From: Pseudomonas asiatica | Lineage (GTDB): Bacteria > Pseudomonadota > Gammaproteobacteria > Pseudomonadales > Pseudomonadaceae | Direction of reading: 5' to 3' | Assembly: GCF_040214835.1 (NCBI RefSeq) | Contig: NZ_CP157874.1 | Span: 500,001-564,000, forward strand | DNA length: 64,000 bases | In this document: positions 35,155 to 46,044 of the stretch, piece by piece | Layout: the number at the start of each line of letters is the position of its first letter | How positions within the stretch are numbered: the first letter of the stretch is position 1 | The notes under the pieces: generated by a model | Database searches by the model: none | What the model was told of the DNA's origin: nothing | Seen by the model: only the letters and a program-made list of their open reading frames with translations | Program-made: the position numbers and the translations under genes

Positions 35155-35511
35155 ATGGCCCGTATTGCAGGCGTCAACATTCCAGATAACAAGCATGCTG
35201 TTATCTCGCTGACCTACATCTATGGTGTCGGTCGCACTACTGCACAGAAGATCTGTGCAGACGCTGGTGTAAACCCAGCCGCTAAGATCAAGGATCTGAG
35301 CGACGAGCAAATCGAAACCCTGCGTGGCGAAGTCGCGAAGTTCACCACCGAAGGTGACCTGCGTCGTGACATCAACATGAAGATCAAGCGCTTGATGGAC
35401 CTGGGTTGCTACCGCGGCCTGCGTCATCGTAAAGGTCTGCCGGTTCGCGGTCAGCGCACCAAGACCAACGCACGCACCCGTAAGGGCCCGCGTAAGCCGA
35501 TCCGCAAGTAA
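35155..35511 (+). CDS. rpsM: 30S ribosomal protein S13
   Basis: S13 (118 aa), head protein forming intersubunit bridges. It contains [30 protein letters not shown] and the C-terminal [20 protein letters not shown]. It is first in the alpha operon. Confidence 0.97.
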   Translation: MARIAGVNIPDNKHAVISLTYIYGVGRTTAQKICADAGVNPAAKIKDLSDEQIETLRGEVAKFTTEGDLRRDINMKIKRLMDLGCYRGLRHRKGLPVRGQRTKTNARTRKGPRKPIRK

Positions 35512-35529
35512 TCGCCCAGGAATATAGAC

Positions 35530-35919
35530 ATGGCAAAACCTGCTGCTCGTCCTCGTAAGAAAGTCAAAAAGACAGTGGTTGATGGCATCGCCCACATCCA
35601 TGCCTCTTTCAACAACACCATCGTGACCATCACCGACCGTCAGGGCAACGCTTTGTCCTGGGCGACCTCCGGTGGTTCGGGTTTCCGTGGTTCGCGCAAA
35701 TCCACCCCGTTCGCAGCCCAGATCGCTGCTGAGCGTGCTGGTCAAGCTGCGCTGGAATACGGTCTGAAGAACCTCGACGTAAACGTCAAGGGTCCAGGTC
35801 CAGGTCGTGAGTCCGCCGTTCGTGCACTGAACAGCTGCGGCTACAAGATCGCCAGCATCACCGACGTGACGCCAATCCCGCACAACGGGTGCCGTCCGCC
35901 GAAGAAGCGTCGCGTGTAA
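35530..35919 (+). CDS. rpsK: 30S ribosomal protein S11
   Basis: S11 (129 aa) on the 30S platform near the Shine-Dalgarno helix. It contains [20 protein letters not shown] and [20 protein letters not shown]. Standard order after rpsM. Confidence 0.97.
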
Positions 35920-35934
35920 TCAGGAGACAGATAA

Positions 35935-36555
35935 ATGGCACGTTACATTGGTCCAAAATGCAAACTGTCTCGTCGTGAAGGCACTGACCTGTTCCTGAAG
36001 AGCGGCGTTCGCGCTCTGGAATCGAAGTGCAACATCGAAGCAGCCCCAGGTATCCACGGCCAGCGCCGTGGCCGTCAGTCCGACTACGGTACCCAGCTGC
36101 GCGAGAAGCAAAAAGTTCGTCGTATCTACGGTGTTCTGGAGCGTCAGTTCCGCGGTTACTACCAGGCTGCAGCCTCGAAAAAAGGCGCAACCGGTGAAAA
36201 CCTGCTGCAACTGCTCGAGTGCCGTCTGGATAACGTCGTCTACCGTATGGGCTTCGGCTCGACTCGTTCCGAGTCCCGTCAGCTGGTTTCGCACAAAGCG
36301 ATCAGCGTCAACGGTAAGACTGTAAACATTCCATCCTACCAAGTTCGTCCGGGTGACGTGGTCGCGGTTCGCGAGAAGTCGCTGAACCAGCTGCGCATTG
36401 TTCAAGCCCTTGAACTGTGCGCCCAGCGTGGCCGCGTTGAGTGGGTTGACGTGGATGCTGCTAAAAAGTCGGGCGTTTTCAAGAACGTTCCTGCTCGCAG
36501 CGACCTGTCTGCCGACATCAACGAGAACCTGATTGTCGAGCTCTACTCCAAGTAA
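35935..36555 (+). CDS. rpsD: 30S ribosomal protein S4
   Basis: S4 (206 aa), a primary 16S-binding protein and the alpha-operon repressor in E. coli. It has an N-terminal helical domain ([20 protein letters not shown]) and an S4 RNA-binding domain ([20 protein letters not shown]). GGAGAC precedes the ATG. Confidence 0.97.
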   Translation: MARYIGPKCKLSRREGTDLFLKSGVRALESKCNIEAAPGIHGQRRGRQSDYGTQLREKQKVRRIYGVLERQFRGYYQAAASKKGATGENLLQLLECRLDNVVYRMGFGSTRSESRQLVSHKAISVNGKTVNIPSYQVRPGDVVAVREKSLNQLRIVQALELCAQRGRVEWVDVDAAKKSGVFKNVPARSDLSADINENLIVELYSK

Positions 36556-36577
36556 GGGCTAGAAAATAGGTGCATCC

Positions 36578-37579
36578 ATGCAGATTTCGGTAAATGAGTT
36601 CCTGACTCCCCGCCACATTGATGTGCAGGTAGTCAGTCCGACCCGCGCCAAGATTACGCTCGAGCCTCTCGAGCGTGGTTTCGGCCATACCCTGGGCAAC
36701 GCGCTGCGCCGCATCCTGTTGTCCTCCATGCCTGGCTGTGCAGTAGTCGAGGCCGAGATCGACGGCGTACTCCACGAGTACTCCGCGATCGAAGGTGTTC
36801 AGGAAGACGTCATTGAAATCCTGTTGAACCTGAAAGGCCTGGCTATCAAACTGCACGGTCGTGACGAAGTTACGCTGACCTTGTCGAAAAAGGGTTCGGG
36901 GGTGGTTACCGCTGCCGATATTCAGCTGGATCACGATGTCGAGATCGTCAACCCCGATCACGTAATCGCGAACCTGGCGTCGAACGGCGCCCTGAACATG
37001 AAGCTCACTGTAGCTCGTGGTCGTGGTTACGAGCCGGCCGACTCCCGTCAAACCGACGAAGACGAAAGCCGTAGCATTGGCCGTCTGCAGTTGGACGCTT
37101 CGTTCAGCCCGGTGCGTCGTATCGCCTATGTGGTCGAGAACGCCCGTGTTGAACAGCGTACCAACCTGGACAAGCTGGTCATTGATCTGGAAACCAACGG
37201 CACCCTGGATCCTGAAGAGGCTATCCGCCGCGCTGCGACCATCCTGCAACAGCAGCTGGCCGCGTTCGTCGACCTCAAAGGTGACAGCGAGCCTGTCGTA
37301 GTCGAGCAGGAAGACGAGATCGATCCGATCCTGCTGCGTCCGGTTGACGACCTGGAACTGACTGTACGTTCGGCCAACTGCCTCAAGGCGGAGAACATCT
37401 ACTACATCGGCGACCTGATTCAGCGTACCGAAGTAGAGCTGTTGAAGACTCCTAACCTGGGCAAGAAGTCCCTGACTGAAATCAAGGACGTCCTGGCCTC
37501 TCGTGGTCTGTCTCTCGGCATGCGCCTCGACAACTGGCCGCCTGCAAGTCTTAAGAAAGACGACAAGGCGACCGCCTGA
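36578..37579 (+). CDS. rpoA: DNA-directed RNA polymerase subunit alpha
   Basis: Alpha subunit, 333 aa. The N-terminal assembly domain has [20 protein letters not shown]. The C-terminal domain, which binds UP elements and activators, has [20 protein letters not shown] and [20 protein letters not shown]. The two are joined by an acidic linker near EQEDEIDP. Located between rpsD and rplQ as in other Proteobacteria. Confidence 0.98.
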
Positions 37580-37621
37580 TCGTCGTAATCACCGAACGTA
37601 GTGTTTGGTAAGGAATGAATC

Positions 37622-38008
37622 ATGCGTCATCGTAAAAGTGGACGTCACCTGAGCCGTACCAGCTCTCACCGCAAGGCTATGTTCCAGAACATGGCAGTGT
37701 CGCTGATCGAGCACGAGCTGATCAAAACCACCCTGCCGAAAGCCAAGGAACTGCGCCGCGTTGCCGAGCCGCTGATCACCCTGGCCAAGGAAGACAGCGT
37801 AGCTAACCGCCGTCTGGCCTTCGATCGTACCCGTTCGAAGTCCGCTGTTGGCAAGCTGTTCAACGACCTGGGCAAGCGTTACGCCACCCGTCAGGGCGGC
37901 TACCTGCGCATCCTGAAGTGCGGTTTCCGCGCTGGCGACAACGCTCCTATGGCGTACGTCGAGCTGGTTGATCGTCCGGTCGGCGGTGCTGTAGAAGCTG
38001 CTGAGTAA
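37622..38008 (+). CDS. rplQ: 50S ribosomal protein L17
   Basis: L17 (128 aa). It starts [20 protein letters not shown] and contains [20 protein letters not shown]. It is the last gene of the ribosomal protein block, followed by a strong terminator. Confidence 0.97.
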   Translation: MRHRKSGRHLSRTSSHRKAMFQNMAVSLIEHELIKTTLPKAKELRRVAEPLITLAKEDSVANRRLAFDRTRSKSAVGKLFNDLGKRYATRQGGYLRILKCGFRAGDNAPMAYVELVDRPVGGAVEAAE

Positions 38009-38029
38009 GACGTTCTGTCTGCTACAAAG

Positions 38030-38054
38030 AACCGGGCCTAGTGCCCGGTTTTTT
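38030..38054 (+). terminator. Alpha operon terminator
   Basis: AACCGGGC, loop CTAGT, GCCCGGTT, then TTTT. A perfect 8-bp stem with a T-tail, 21 nt after rplQ, closing the ribosomal protein block. Confidence 0.9.
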
Positions 38055-38180
38055 GTTTCAAGATGTATTGTTTATTTCTATTGATACAAGTCATGTAATG
38101 CATTTGTTCTTGTAACCTTGCTCGTCAATACTCTCTCCAGAGCCGATTAGCCGGCGCTTGAAGACCGATAAGGAGAGCCC

Positions 38181-39620
38181 ATGAGCAAGATTCTCACCAC
38201 CGCCAGCGGTGCACCTGTAGCAGACAACCAGAATTCCCGTTCCGCCGGCCCGCGCGGCCCGCTGCTGCTCGACGACTTCCACCTGATCGAGAAGCTCGCC
38301 CACTTCAACCGCGAGAACATTCCTGAGCGCCGCGTACACGCAAAAGGCTCGGGCGCCTACGGCACCTTTACCGTCACCCGCGATATCACCGGTTACACCA
38401 GTGCCAAGCTGTTTGAACAGATTGGCAAGCAGACCGAAACTTTCCTGCGCTTTTCCACCGTTGGTGGCGAGCGTGGCTCCGCCGATACCGAACGCGACCC
38501 GCGTGGCTTTGCCGTCAAGTTCTACACCGAGGAAGGCAATTGGGACATCGTCGGCAACAACACGCCGGTGTTCTTCATCCGCGACCCACTGAAGTTCCCG
38601 GACTTTATCCACACCCAGAAGCGTCACCCACAATCCAACCTGAAGAACGCTCAGATGATGTGGGACTTCTGGTCGCACTCTCCCGAGGCGCTGCATCAGG
38701 TCACCATTCTGTTCTCCGATCGCGGCATTCCGGACGGCTACCGCCATATGCACGGCTTTGGTAGCCATACCTACAGCCTGATCAATGCCAAGGGTGAACG
38801 CACCTGGGTCAAATGGCACTTCAAGACCCAGCAAGGCATCAAGAACCTCGCACCGGCAGATGCCGCGCGCCTGGCAGGTACTGACCCGGACTACGCCCAG
38901 CGCGACCTGTTCGAAGCCATCGAGCGGGGCGATTACCCACGCTGGACCGTATGCATCCAGGTGATGAGCGAAGCCGAGGCTGCCAGCCGCGACGAAAACC
39001 CCTTCGACGTGACCAAGACCTGGTCGCAGAAGGACTACCCGCTGATTGAAGTGGGCGTGCTGGAGCTCAACCGTAACCCGCTCAACTACTTTGCCGAGGT
39101 CGAGCAAGCTGCGTTTGGCCCGAGCAACATGGTGCCGGGTGTTGGCCTGTCGCCGGACCGCATGCTGCAAGGGCGGGTATTCGCCTACGCCGACGCGCAT
39201 CGCTACCGGGTGGGTACCAACCACCAGCAGCTGCCGGTGAACGCACCACGTTGCCCGGTCAACAGCTACCAGCGTGATGGTTCCATGGCCGCTGGCAGTT
39301 ACGGCAGCGCGCCGAACTATGAGCCCAACAGCTACAGCGATGCACCGAAGCAGTCGCCACGCCACGCCGAGCCTGCGCTAGCCCTGAATGGTTCCGCAGA
39401 CCGTTACGACCACCGCGAAGACACCGACTACTACAGCCACGCCGGCGCGCTGTTCCGCCTGATGAACGATGAGCAGAAAGCCCTGCTGATAAACAACATT
39501 GCCGGCACCATGGCAGGCGTCAGCGAAGACGTGATCCAGCGTCAGTTGCAATACTTCTTCAAGGCCGATCCGGCCTATGGCAAAGGGGTTGCCAAGGCCT
39601 TGGACATCAATCTCGCCTAA
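38181..39620 (+). CDS. katA: Monofunctional heme catalase (clade 3)
   Basis: A 479-aa small-subunit catalase that dismutates hydrogen peroxide. The catalytic His53 lies in [12 protein letters not shown], the distal Asn in [13 protein letters not shown], and the proximal heme-ligand Tyr336 in [14 protein letters not shown]. The short length and absence of a C-terminal flavodoxin-like domain place it in clade 3, likely NADPH-binding. No signal peptide is seen, so it is cytoplasmic. AAGGAGAG precedes the ATG. It is followed by a ferritin gene, the same pairing as katA-ftnA in P. aeruginosa, which links peroxide and iron handling. Confidence 0.95.
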   Translation: MSKILTTASGAPVADNQNSRSAGPRGPLLLDDFHLIEKLAHFNRENIPERRVHAKGSGAYGTFTVTRDITGYTSAKLFEQIGKQTETFLRFSTVGGERGSADTERDPRGFAVKFYTEEGNWDIVGNNTPVFFIRDPLKFPDFIHTQKRHPQSNLKNAQMMWDFWSHSPEALHQVTILFSDRGIPDGYRHMHGFGSHTYSLINAKGERTWVKWHFKTQQGIKNLAPADAARLAGTDPDYAQRDLFEAIERGDYPRWTVCIQVMSEAEAASRDENPFDVTKTWSQKDYPLIEVGVLELNRNPLNYFAEVEQAAFGPSNMVPGVGLSPDRMLQGRVFAYADAHRYRVGTNHQQLPVNAPRCPVNSYQRDGSMAAGSYGSAPNYEPNSYSDAPKQSPRHAEPALALNGSADRYDHREDTDYYSHAGALFRLMNDEQKALLINNIAGTMAGVSEDVIQRQLQYFFKADPAYGKGVAKALDINLA

Positions 39621-39637
39621 GTCGAAGTGATAAGAAG

Positions 39638-39662
39638 AACCGCCCTCATTTGGGCGGTTTTT
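39638..39662 (+). terminator. katA terminator
   Basis: AACCGCCC, loop TCATTT, GGGCGGTT, then TTTT, 17 nt after katA. An intrinsic terminator that gives the ferritin gene its own transcript. Confidence 0.88.
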
Positions 39663-39783
39663 CAATGAATATCACTACTGTTTAACCGATTTTTTGCGTC
39701 TAATTGCGCGGTTTTCAGTGACCGCAGGCAAAAGCTGGTTCACACTATGTGGCATAGACGTTTTCACATGGAGAAGCAGGGCG

Positions 39784-40248
39784 ATGCAAGGTCACCCGGA
39801 CGTAATCAACTACCTCGTTACGCTGCTGAAGGGCGAACTGGCGGCGCGTGACCAGTACTTCATTCACTCGCGTATGTACGAAGACTGGGGCCTGTCCAAG
39901 CTCTACGAGCGCATCAACCACGAAATGGAAGAAGAGACGCAGCACGCAGATGCCCTGATGCGTCGCATCCTCATGCTCGAAGGCACCCCTGACATGCGCG
40001 CGGACGACCTGGAAGTGGGCAGCACCGTGCCGGAAATGATCGAGGCTGACCTCAAGCTCGAGTACAAGGTACGCGGCGCGCTGTGCAAAGGCATCGAGCT
40101 GTGCGAGCTGCACAAGGACTACATCAGCCGCGACATCCTGCGCGCTCAGTTGGCTGATACCGAAGAAGATCACACCTACTGGCTGGAGAAGCAGCAGGGG
40201 CTGATCAAGGCCATTGGCCTGGAGAATTACCTGCAGTCGCAGATGTAA
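39784..40248 (+). CDS. bfr: Bacterioferritin-family ferritin lacking the heme methionine
   Basis: A 154-aa four-helix iron-storage protein; 24 subunits form a cage. Ferroxidase residues are present: Glu18, Glu51, His54, Glu93, Glu127 and His130. The residue at the position of the heme-ligating Met52 of E. coli Bfr is Thr52 (EEETQHAD), so a classical heme-binding dimer interface is not expected. This matches the P. aeruginosa katA-linked protein renamed FtnA. ATG 39784 ([15 protein letters not shown]) is preceded by GAAGCAGGGCG. It lies downstream of katA with its own 5' region. Confidence 0.92.
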   Translation: MQGHPDVINYLVTLLKGELAARDQYFIHSRMYEDWGLSKLYERINHEMEEETQHADALMRRILMLEGTPDMRADDLEVGSTVPEMIEADLKLEYKVRGALCKGIELCELHKDYISRDILRAQLADTEEDHTYWLEKQQGLIKAIGLENYLQSQM

Positions 40249-40273
40249 AAGCCTGGGCTGCTTTGCAGCCCTA

Positions 40274-40338
40274 TCGCGACACAAGGCCGCTCCCACAGTG
40301 AAATGCATTACTCCAGTGGGAGCGGCCTTGTGTCGCGA
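40274..40338. repeat. 23-bp perfect inverted repeat (REP pair)
   Basis: TCGCGACACAAGGCCGCTCCCAC (40274-40296) and its exact reverse complement (40316-40338) flank a 19-nt spacer in the convergent gap between the ferritin gene and uvrA. The GCTCCCAC core is that of Pseudomonas REPs. It may also work as a transcription barrier between converging genes. Confidence 0.8.
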
Positions 40339-40340
40339 AA

Positions 40341-40357
40341 GGGGCGCAAAGCGCCCC
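40341..40357 (-). terminator. uvrA terminator hairpin
   Basis: GGGGCGC-AAA-GCGCCCC lies 8 nt beyond the uvrA stop on the minus strand, where it is followed by TTTC. Compact and GC-rich with a short T-tract, so moderately convincing. Confidence 0.6.
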
Positions 40358-40364
40358 CAAGGCC

Positions 40365-43199
40365 TTACGCCCGATCCCGCTCCAGCAACGGTTTCAGGTA
40401 GTGCCCGGTATACGACTGTTTCATCGTACTCAGTTCTTCTGGCGTACCGCAGGCAATGATCTGCCCACCTTTCGAGCCACCCTCCGGCCCCAGATCCACC
40501 AGCCAGTCCGCGGTCTTGATCACATCCAGGTTGTGCTCGATCACCACCACGGTATTGCCGTGGTCGCGCAGGCGATGCAGCACGTCCAGCAACTGCTGGA
40601 TATCGGCAAAGTGCAGACCCGTGGTCGGCTCATCGAGGATGTACAGGGTCTTGCCGGTGTCACGCTTGGACAGTTCGCGCGATAGCTTGACTCGCTGGGC
40701 CTCACCACCCGACAGGGTGGTCGCCGACTGCCCCAGCTTGATGTACGACAGCCCCACATCCATCAACGTCTGCAGCTTGCGCGCCAGCGCCGGCACTGCG
40801 TCGAAGAACTCGCGGGCATCCTCGATGGTCATCTCCAGCACCTCGTGGATGTTCTTGCCCTTGTACTTGATCTCCAGGGTTTCGCGGTTGTAGCGCTTGC
40901 TCTTGCACACGTCGCACGGCACGTAGATGTCCGGCAGGAAGTGCATCTCCACCTTGATCAGGCCATCGCCCTGGCAGGCCTCGCAACGGCCCCCCTTGAC
41001 GTTGAACGAGAAACGCCCCGGACCATAGCCGCGCGAACGCGATTCCGGCACGCCGGAGAACAGCTCGCGGATCGGTGTGAAGATGCCGGTGTAGGTCGCC
41101 GGGTTCGAGCGAGGAGTGCGGCCGATCGGGCTCTGGTCGATATCCACCACCTTGTCCAGGTGCTGCAGGCCATCCATGCTGGCATGCGGCGCCGCTTCCA
41201 GGCTGCTTGCGCCATTCAGGGCGGTGGCGGCCAGTGGGAACAGGGTGTTGTTGATCAGCGTCGACTTGCCGGAGCCGGAAACCCCGGTCACGCAGGTCAG
41301 CAGGCCGATCGGGACTTCCAGGTCGACGTTTTGCAGGTTGTTGCCACGCGCGCCCTTGAGCTTGAGCTGCAGCTTCTTGTTGCGCGGCGTGCGCTTGGCC
41401 GGCACGACGATCTTCTTGCGCCCGGACAGGTACTTGCCGGTCAGCGAGTCGGGGTGGGCCATGACCTCCTGCGGCGAGCCCTCGGCGACGATCTGCCCAC
41501 CGTGCACGCCGGCCCCCGGGCCGATGTCCACCACGTAGTCGGCCAGGCGGATGGCGTCCTCGTCGTGTTCCACCACGATCACCGTGTTGCCCAGGTCGCG
41601 CAGGTGGTTGAGGGTGGCCAGCAGGCGGTCATTGTCACGCTGATGAAGGCCGATGGACGGCTCATCGAGGATGTACATCACTCCCACCAGGCCAGCGCCG
41701 ATCTGGCTGGCCAGGCGGATACGCTGCGCTTCGCCACCGGACAGGGTATCGGCGCTGCGGTCCAGGGTGAGATAGTCGAGACCGACGTTGACCAGGAACT
41801 GCAGGCGCTCGCAGATTTCCTTGAGGATCTTCGCCGCAATCTCGCCACGGCGACCGGTCAGGGTCAGCTCGCCGAAATAGTTGCTGGCTTCACCGATAGG
41901 CAGGTTGGTCACCGCCGGCAGTGTTTTTTCGCCCACCCACACGTGCCGTGCCTCACGGCGCAGGCGGGTGCCGCGGCAATCCGGGCAGGGCTGGGTGCCG
42001 AGGAACTTGGCCAGTTCTTCGCGCACGGTGGCCGACTCGGTCTCGCGGTAGCGGCGCTCCAGGTTCGGCACGATGCCTTCGAACGGGTGCGAGCGCTTGA
42101 CGATGTCGCCACGGTCGTTGAGGTACTTGAAGTCGACGCTCTGCTTGCCGCTGCCCTGCAGGATCACCTTCTGGTGCTCGGCCGAAAGCTGGCCGAATGG
42201 TTCCTCCAGGCTGAAGCCGTAATGCGCGGCCAGCGAACCGAGCATCTGGAAGTAGTACACGTTGCGCCGGTCCCAGCCGCGGATCGCGCCTTCGGCCAAG
42301 GTGAGCTCGGCATTGACCAGGCGCTTGGTGTCGAAGAACTGCTTCACCCCCAGGCCATCGCAGGTAGGGCAGGCGCCAGCGGGGTTGTTGAAGGAGAACA
42401 GCTTCGGCTCCAGCTCGCTGATGGCATGGCCACAGACCGGGCAGGCGAAACGCGCGGAGAAGATCGTCTCTTCGCCTTGCTCGTCATCCATTGGTGCCAC
42501 CAGGGCGATGCCGTCGGCCAGCTTGAGCGCTGTCTCGAACGACTCGGCCAGGCGCTGTTGCAAGTCGGCGCGGACCTTGAAACGGTCCACCACCACATCG
42601 ATGCTGTGTTTTTTCTGCTTGTCCAGCTTGGGCAGTTCGTCGAGTTCGTAGAGCTTGCCGTTTACCCGGGCGCGCACAAAGCCTTGGGCGCGCAGCTCGT
42701 CGAACACTGCCAGGTGCTCGCCCTTGCGCTCGCGCACCACCGGCGCCAGCAGCATCAGCTTGCTGCCTTCCGGGCGCTCCAGCACCAGGTCGACCATCTG
42801 GCTGATCGTTTGCGCCTCCAGCGGGATATCGTGATCCGGGCAGCGTGGGGTGCCGACGCGGGCGTACAGCAGGCGCAGATAGTCGTAGATTTCGGTGATG
42901 GTGCCGACCGTGGAGCGGGGGTTGTGCGAGGTCGACTTCTGCTCGATGGAAATGGCTGGCGACAGGCCTTCGATGGTATCGACGTCGGGCTTTTCCATCA
43001 TCGACAGGAACTGCCGGGCGTAGGCCGACAGCGATTCCACATAGCGGCGCTGGCCTTCGGCGTACAGGGTGTCGAACGCCAGGGACGACTTGCCGGAACC
43101 GGACAGGCCGGTGATCACGATCAGCTTGTCCCGGGGCAGGGTCAGGTCGATGTTCTTCAGGTTGTGGGTACGTGCCCCACGAATCAGGATCTTGTCCAC
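40365..43199 (-). CDS. uvrA: Excinuclease ABC subunit A
   Basis: UvrA (944 aa) finds bulky DNA lesions with UvrB and loads it for nucleotide excision repair. It has two ABC ATPase modules: Walker [13 protein letters not shown] and [12 protein letters not shown], signatures [11 protein letters not shown] and [11 protein letters not shown]. It also has zinc modules ([20 protein letters not shown] and [20 protein letters not shown] with CDVC). The minus-strand GTG at 43199 ([19 protein letters not shown]) gives the family length; the frame stays open to 43733 but that extension overlaps the divergent transporter. No canonical LexA box was recognised upstream. Confidence 0.97.
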   Translation of the reverse strand: MDKILIRGARTHNLKNIDLTLPRDKLIVITGLSGSGKSSLAFDTLYAEGQRRYVESLSAYARQFLSMMEKPDVDTIEGLSPAISIEQKSTSHNPRSTVGTITEIYDYLRLLYARVGTPRCPDHDIPLEAQTISQMVDLVLERPEGSKLMLLAPVVRERKGEHLAVFDELRAQGFVRARVNGKLYELDELPKLDKQKKHSIDVVVDRFKVRADLQQRLAESFETALKLADGIALVAPMDDEQGEETIFSARFACPVCGHAISELEPKLFSFNNPAGACPTCDGLGVKQFFDTKRLVNAELTLAEGAIRGWDRRNVYYFQMLGSLAAHYGFSLEEPFGQLSAEHQKVILQGSGKQSVDFKYLNDRGDIVKRSHPFEGIVPNLERRYRETESATVREELAKFLGTQPCPDCRGTRLRREARHVWVGEKTLPAVTNLPIGEASNYFGELTLTGRRGEIAAKILKEICERLQFLVNVGLDYLTLDRSADTLSGGEAQRIRLASQIGAGLVGVMYILDEPSIGLHQRDNDRLLATLNHLRDLGNTVIVVEHDEDAIRLADYVVDIGPGAGVHGGQIVAEGSPQEVMAHPDSLTGKYLSGRKKIVVPAKRTPRNKKLQLKLKGARGNNLQNVDLEVPIGLLTCVTGVSGSGKSTLINNTLFPLAATALNGASSLEAAPHASMDGLQHLDKVVDIDQSPIGRTPRSNPATYTGIFTPIRELFSGVPESRSRGYGPGRFSFNVKGGRCEACQGDGLIKVEMHFLPDIYVPCDVCKSKRYNRETLEIKYKGKNIHEVLEMTIEDAREFFDAVPALARKLQTLMDVGLSYIKLGQSATTLSGGEAQRVKLSRELSKRDTGKTLYILDEPTTGLHFADIQQLLDVLHRLRDHGNTVVVIEHNLDVIKTADWLVDLGPEGGSKGGQIIACGTPEELSTMKQSYTGHYLKPLLERDRA

Positions 43200-43230
43200 T
43201 GCGGCCTCGCTCGGCGGGCATAAACAAGGA

Positions 43231-43260
43231 AGTATACGGCGCGCTGCCAGTACGCGGCAA
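43231..43260 (-). promoter_or_regulatory. Candidate uvrA promoter
   Basis: On the minus strand TTGCCG (43260-43255), 18-nt spacer, TATACT (43236-43231), about 32 nt before the uvrA start. It is the best sigma70-like match in the divergent gap. Confidence 0.45.
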
Positions 43261-43328
43261 AGCGTCGCGTAGATGCCGTCAAGCTGTCGGACTGATAGAA
43301 TCGCCGCCGGTTCACACGAGATTAATCC

Positions 43329-44723
43329 ATGCACGACACCCACAACGAGCGCATGAGTGGCAGCGAAACCCGCGCCGCTGGCGGCCTGGCCCTGGTCTTT
43401 GCCTTTCGTATGCTGGGCATGTTCATGGTCTTGCCGGTGCTGGCCACCTACGGGATGGACCTGGCCGGTGCCACGCCTGCGCTGATCGGCCTGGCCATTG
43501 GTGCCTATGGCCTGACGCAGGCCGTATTGCAGATCCCGTTCGGGATGATTTCCGATCGCATCGGCCGCCGGCCGGTGATTTACCTGGGGTTGGTCATCTT
43601 TGCCCTGGGTAGTGTATTGGCGGCCCAGGCCGACTCCATCTGGGGAGTGATCGCCGGGCGTATCCTGCAGGGCGCCGGGGCGATTTCCGCTGCGGTCATG
43701 GCGCTGCTGTCCGACCTCACGCGCGAGCAGCACCGGACCAAGGCCATGGCCATGATCGGCATGAGCATCGGCCTGTCGTTTGCTGTCGCCATGGTCGTTG
43801 GCCCATTGCTGACTCGTGCCTTTGGCTTGTCAGGATTGTTCCTCGCCACGGCAGGACTTGCCCTGGTAGGCATCCTGCTGATCGCCTTTGTGGTGCCCAA
43901 TACCCACAGCATCCTGCAGCACCGTGAGTCGGGTGTGGCGCGCCAGGCCATCGGCCCGACCCTGCGCCATCCGGACCTTCTGCGCCTGGATGTGGGCATC
44001 TTCATTCTCCACGCCATCCTCATGGCCAGCTTCGTCGCATTGCCACTGGCCTTTGTCGAGCGCGGCGGCCTGCCGAAGGAGCAGCACTGGTGGGTGTACC
44101 TGACCGCGTTGTTCATCTCATTTTTTGCAATGGTCCCGTTCATCATCTATGGCGAAAAAAAGCGCAAGATGAAACGCGTGCTGGCCGGGGCGGTCAGTGT
44201 GTTGCTGCTGGTGGAGGTGTTCTTCTGGCAGTGGGCTGACGGTTTGCGCGGACTGGTGATCGGCACCGTGGTATTCTTTACTGCATTCAACCTGCTGGAG
44301 GCGTCGCTGCCTTCGCTGGTGAGCAAGGTGTCGCCTGCAGGTGGCAAGGGGACGGCAATGGGGGTCTACTCCACCAGCCAGTTCCTCGGCGCTGCCCTGG
44401 GAGGAATCCTCGGTGGCTGGTTGTTCCAGCACGGCGGGCTGAACATGGTGTTCCTCGGTTGTGCGGTACTGTGTGCCATCTGGTTGGTCGTCGCCTTGCG
44501 CATGAACGAGCCGCCCTATGTGACCAGCCTGCGCATGCCGCTGACGCCAGAGGCAGTCCGGGAAGCCGGCCTGACCGAGCGCCTGATGGCTGTGCCAGGT
44601 GTGACCGACGCCGTCGTGGTGGCGGAAGAAGCCGCAATCTATATCAAACTGGATACGAAAATTTTGGACCGTACGACCCTCGAGCGCCTGGTGAACCCGG
44701 CCTCTTCGGCGTGCGAAGCCTAG
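43329..44723 (+). CDS. MFS transporter with C-terminal cytosolic domain (YajR-like)
   Basis: A 464-aa major facilitator with twelve predicted helices and motif [13 protein letters not shown] between helices 2 and 3. Unlike most MFS proteins it continues about 65 aa past the last helix (from about residue 395) into a soluble domain ([20 protein letters not shown], then [20 protein letters not shown]). This layout matches E. coli YajR, whose C-terminal YAM domain has a ferredoxin-like fold. The substrate is not predictable. It lies between divergent uvrA and ssb, 9 nt before ssb, so the two may be co-transcribed. Confidence 0.88.
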   Translation: MHDTHNERMSGSETRAAGGLALVFAFRMLGMFMVLPVLATYGMDLAGATPALIGLAIGAYGLTQAVLQIPFGMISDRIGRRPVIYLGLVIFALGSVLAAQADSIWGVIAGRILQGAGAISAAVMALLSDLTREQHRTKAMAMIGMSIGLSFAVAMVVGPLLTRAFGLSGLFLATAGLALVGILLIAFVVPNTHSILQHRESGVARQAIGPTLRHPDLLRLDVGIFILHAILMASFVALPLAFVERGGLPKEQHWWVYLTALFISFFAMVPFIIYGEKKRKMKRVLAGAVSVLLLVEVFFWQWADGLRGLVIGTVVFFTAFNLLEASLPSLVSKVSPAGGKGTAMGVYSTSQFLGAALGGILGGWLFQHGGLNMVFLGCAVLCAIWLVVALRMNEPPYVTSLRMPLTPEAVREAGLTERLMAVPGVTDAVVVAEEAAIYIKLDTKILDRTTLERLVNPASSACEA

Positions 44724-44732
44724 GAGAACGTT

Positions 44733-45275
44733 ATGGCCCGTGGGGTTAACAAAGTCATTCTGGTCGGCACCTGTGGCCAGGATCCCGAAGTCCGCTACCT
44801 GCCCAACGGTAACGCCGTGACCAACCTGAGCCTGGCTACCAGCGAGCAGTGGACCGACAAGCAGTCGGGCCAGAAGGTCGAGCGTACCGAGTGGCACCGT
44901 GTGTCGCTGTTCGGCAAGGTTGCCGAAATCGCCGGCGAATACCTGCGCAAGGGTTCGCAGTGCTACATCGAAGGCAAGCTGCAGACTCGCGAGTGGGAAA
45001 AAGACGGCATCAAGCGTTACACCACCGAGATCATCGTCGACATCAACGGCACCATGCAGCTGCTCGGCGGTCGTCCGCAGGGCCAGCAGCAGGGCGGTGA
45101 CCCGTACAACCAGGGTGGCGGCAACTACGGTGGCGGCCAGCAGCAGTACAACCAGGCCCCGCCACGTCAACAGGCCCAGCGCCCGCAACAGGCCCCTCAG
45201 CGCCCGGCGCCACAGCAGCCAGCCCCGCAGCCGGCGGCTGACTTCGACAGCTTCGATGACGATATTCCGTTCTGA
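44733..45275 (+). CDS. ssb: Single-stranded DNA-binding protein
   Basis: SSB (180 aa) protects single-stranded DNA and recruits repair and replication partners. The OB fold covers about residues 1-110 ([36 protein letters not shown]). A Gln/Pro/Gly-rich flexible linker (about 112-168) leads to the acidic interaction tip [11 protein letters not shown]. It sits 9 nt after the MFS gene and near uvrA, a common gammaproteobacterial neighbourhood. Confidence 0.97.
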   Translation: MARGVNKVILVGTCGQDPEVRYLPNGNAVTNLSLATSEQWTDKQSGQKVERTEWHRVSLFGKVAEIAGEYLRKGSQCYIEGKLQTREWEKDGIKRYTTEIIVDINGTMQLLGGRPQGQQQGGDPYNQGGGNYGGGQQQYNQAPPRQQAQRPQQAPQRPAPQQPAPQPAADFDSFDDDIPF

Positions 45276-45305
45276 TCCAAGCCGTTAAGCAGCTGGCAAA
45301 AAACC

Positions 45306-45337
45306 AAAAACCCAAGGCAGATGTCTTGGGTTTTTTT
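45306..45337 (+). terminator. ssb terminator
   Basis: AAAAACCCAAG pairs with CTTGGGTTTTT around GCAGATGT, followed by a T-run; located 30 nt after ssb. Confidence 0.88.
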
Positions 45338-45585
45338 ATGAGCAAACAGTGGTAGTGCTGTGCGGGCTTTCCTCTAAAAAGAAAGCGGCGAGGATAGGGC
45401 GCCAGCTTCGCGATATCGCGGGAATCTCGGCAGCCCATTGAGTAGGAAAAATGCCATAAGATAATGCAAATTTTATATGGTTATAGGAAACGCTAACCGT
45501 AAATGTCAGAGACTTCTGAAGTTCTAGTGGGGCACACTTTTTCCTATCCTGATCGCTTAGTATTCACTTTTTAAAGGAGTGGATC
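45338..45585. other. AT-richer gap before an orphan gene
   Basis: About 250 nt without a credible ORF, visibly richer in A/T than its surroundings (for example around 45465-45500 and 45555-45575). I see no confident promoter, although the last part (TCCTATCCTGATCGCTTAGTATTCAC) includes -10-like TAGTAT. AAAGGAG lies just before the next ATG. Confidence 0.4.
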
Positions 45586-46044
45586 ATGAAAAGTGCTGAG
45601 AAGGAATGCCTGTTAGGTCAAATAAACCTGAAATCAGACGCGCGAAACTACGATGTCTCTGGTTTTTCCGAGATGTATGCAGCTCATCTTGAGGGGCCTG
45701 CTGGGGACGCTGTGTTTTACGGTCGAGTACTAATAGGCATTGGTTTCGCAATTTCCGCACTGGGCCTTGGCATCTTCCTGTTTGGTCCTGAGGTTATTTA
45801 TTATGACCGGTTTTCAGGCCCCACTCTGATTCAACACATACAAGCGAACTCCGGCCTCGTTGCAATGGCCGGCGGGTTGATGATGGCGTGGGGCGGGAAG
45901 CGGCGGGATGACGGCATTGTTTATCGGGAGGATTTTCTCCTGTCCCATTACAAGTTTGTAACGGAAGATGGGCAAGATGTTAGCGGTCAGGTTTCTGTCC
46001 GATACCTGGAAGGAGATAATTTCAGTGTATTCATCGACTTGTAG
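45586..46044 (+). CDS. Hypothetical two-helix membrane protein
   Basis: A 152-aa protein I do not recognise. It has a soluble N-terminus of about 47 residues, two hydrophobic segments (about 48-67, VLIGIGFAISALGLGIFLFG, and about 90-102, LVAMAGGLMMAWG), and a hydrophilic C-terminal half. A strong AAAGGAG precedes the ATG by 7 nt, so it is probably translated. Its codon use and base composition are less GC-biased than those of neighbours, and both flanking gaps are AT-rich, which suggests acquired or lineage-specific DNA. No neighbour suggests a function. Confidence 0.65.
   Translation: MKSAEKECLLGQINLKSDARNYDVSGFSEMYAAHLEGPAGDAVFYGRVLIGIGFAISALGLGIFLFGPEVIYYDRFSGPTLIQHIQANSGLVAMAGGLMMAWGGKRRDDGIVYREDFLLSHYKFVTEDGQDVSGQVSVRYLEGDNFSVFIDL

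Noticed and set aside
38055..38180. OxyR site upstream of katA.
   Set aside because: Some A/T-rich dyad-like bases (ATTGATACAAGTCATGTAAT) are present, but the four-ATAG OxyR pattern is not met.
43200..43328. LexA box in the uvrA-transporter gap, or before ssb.
   Set aside because: No CTGT-N8-ACAG match was found by eye; SOS control is not claimed.
43200..43733. 178-residue N-terminal extension of uvrA.
   Set aside because: It overlaps the divergent transporter gene and its promoter; GTG 43199 gives the family start and length.
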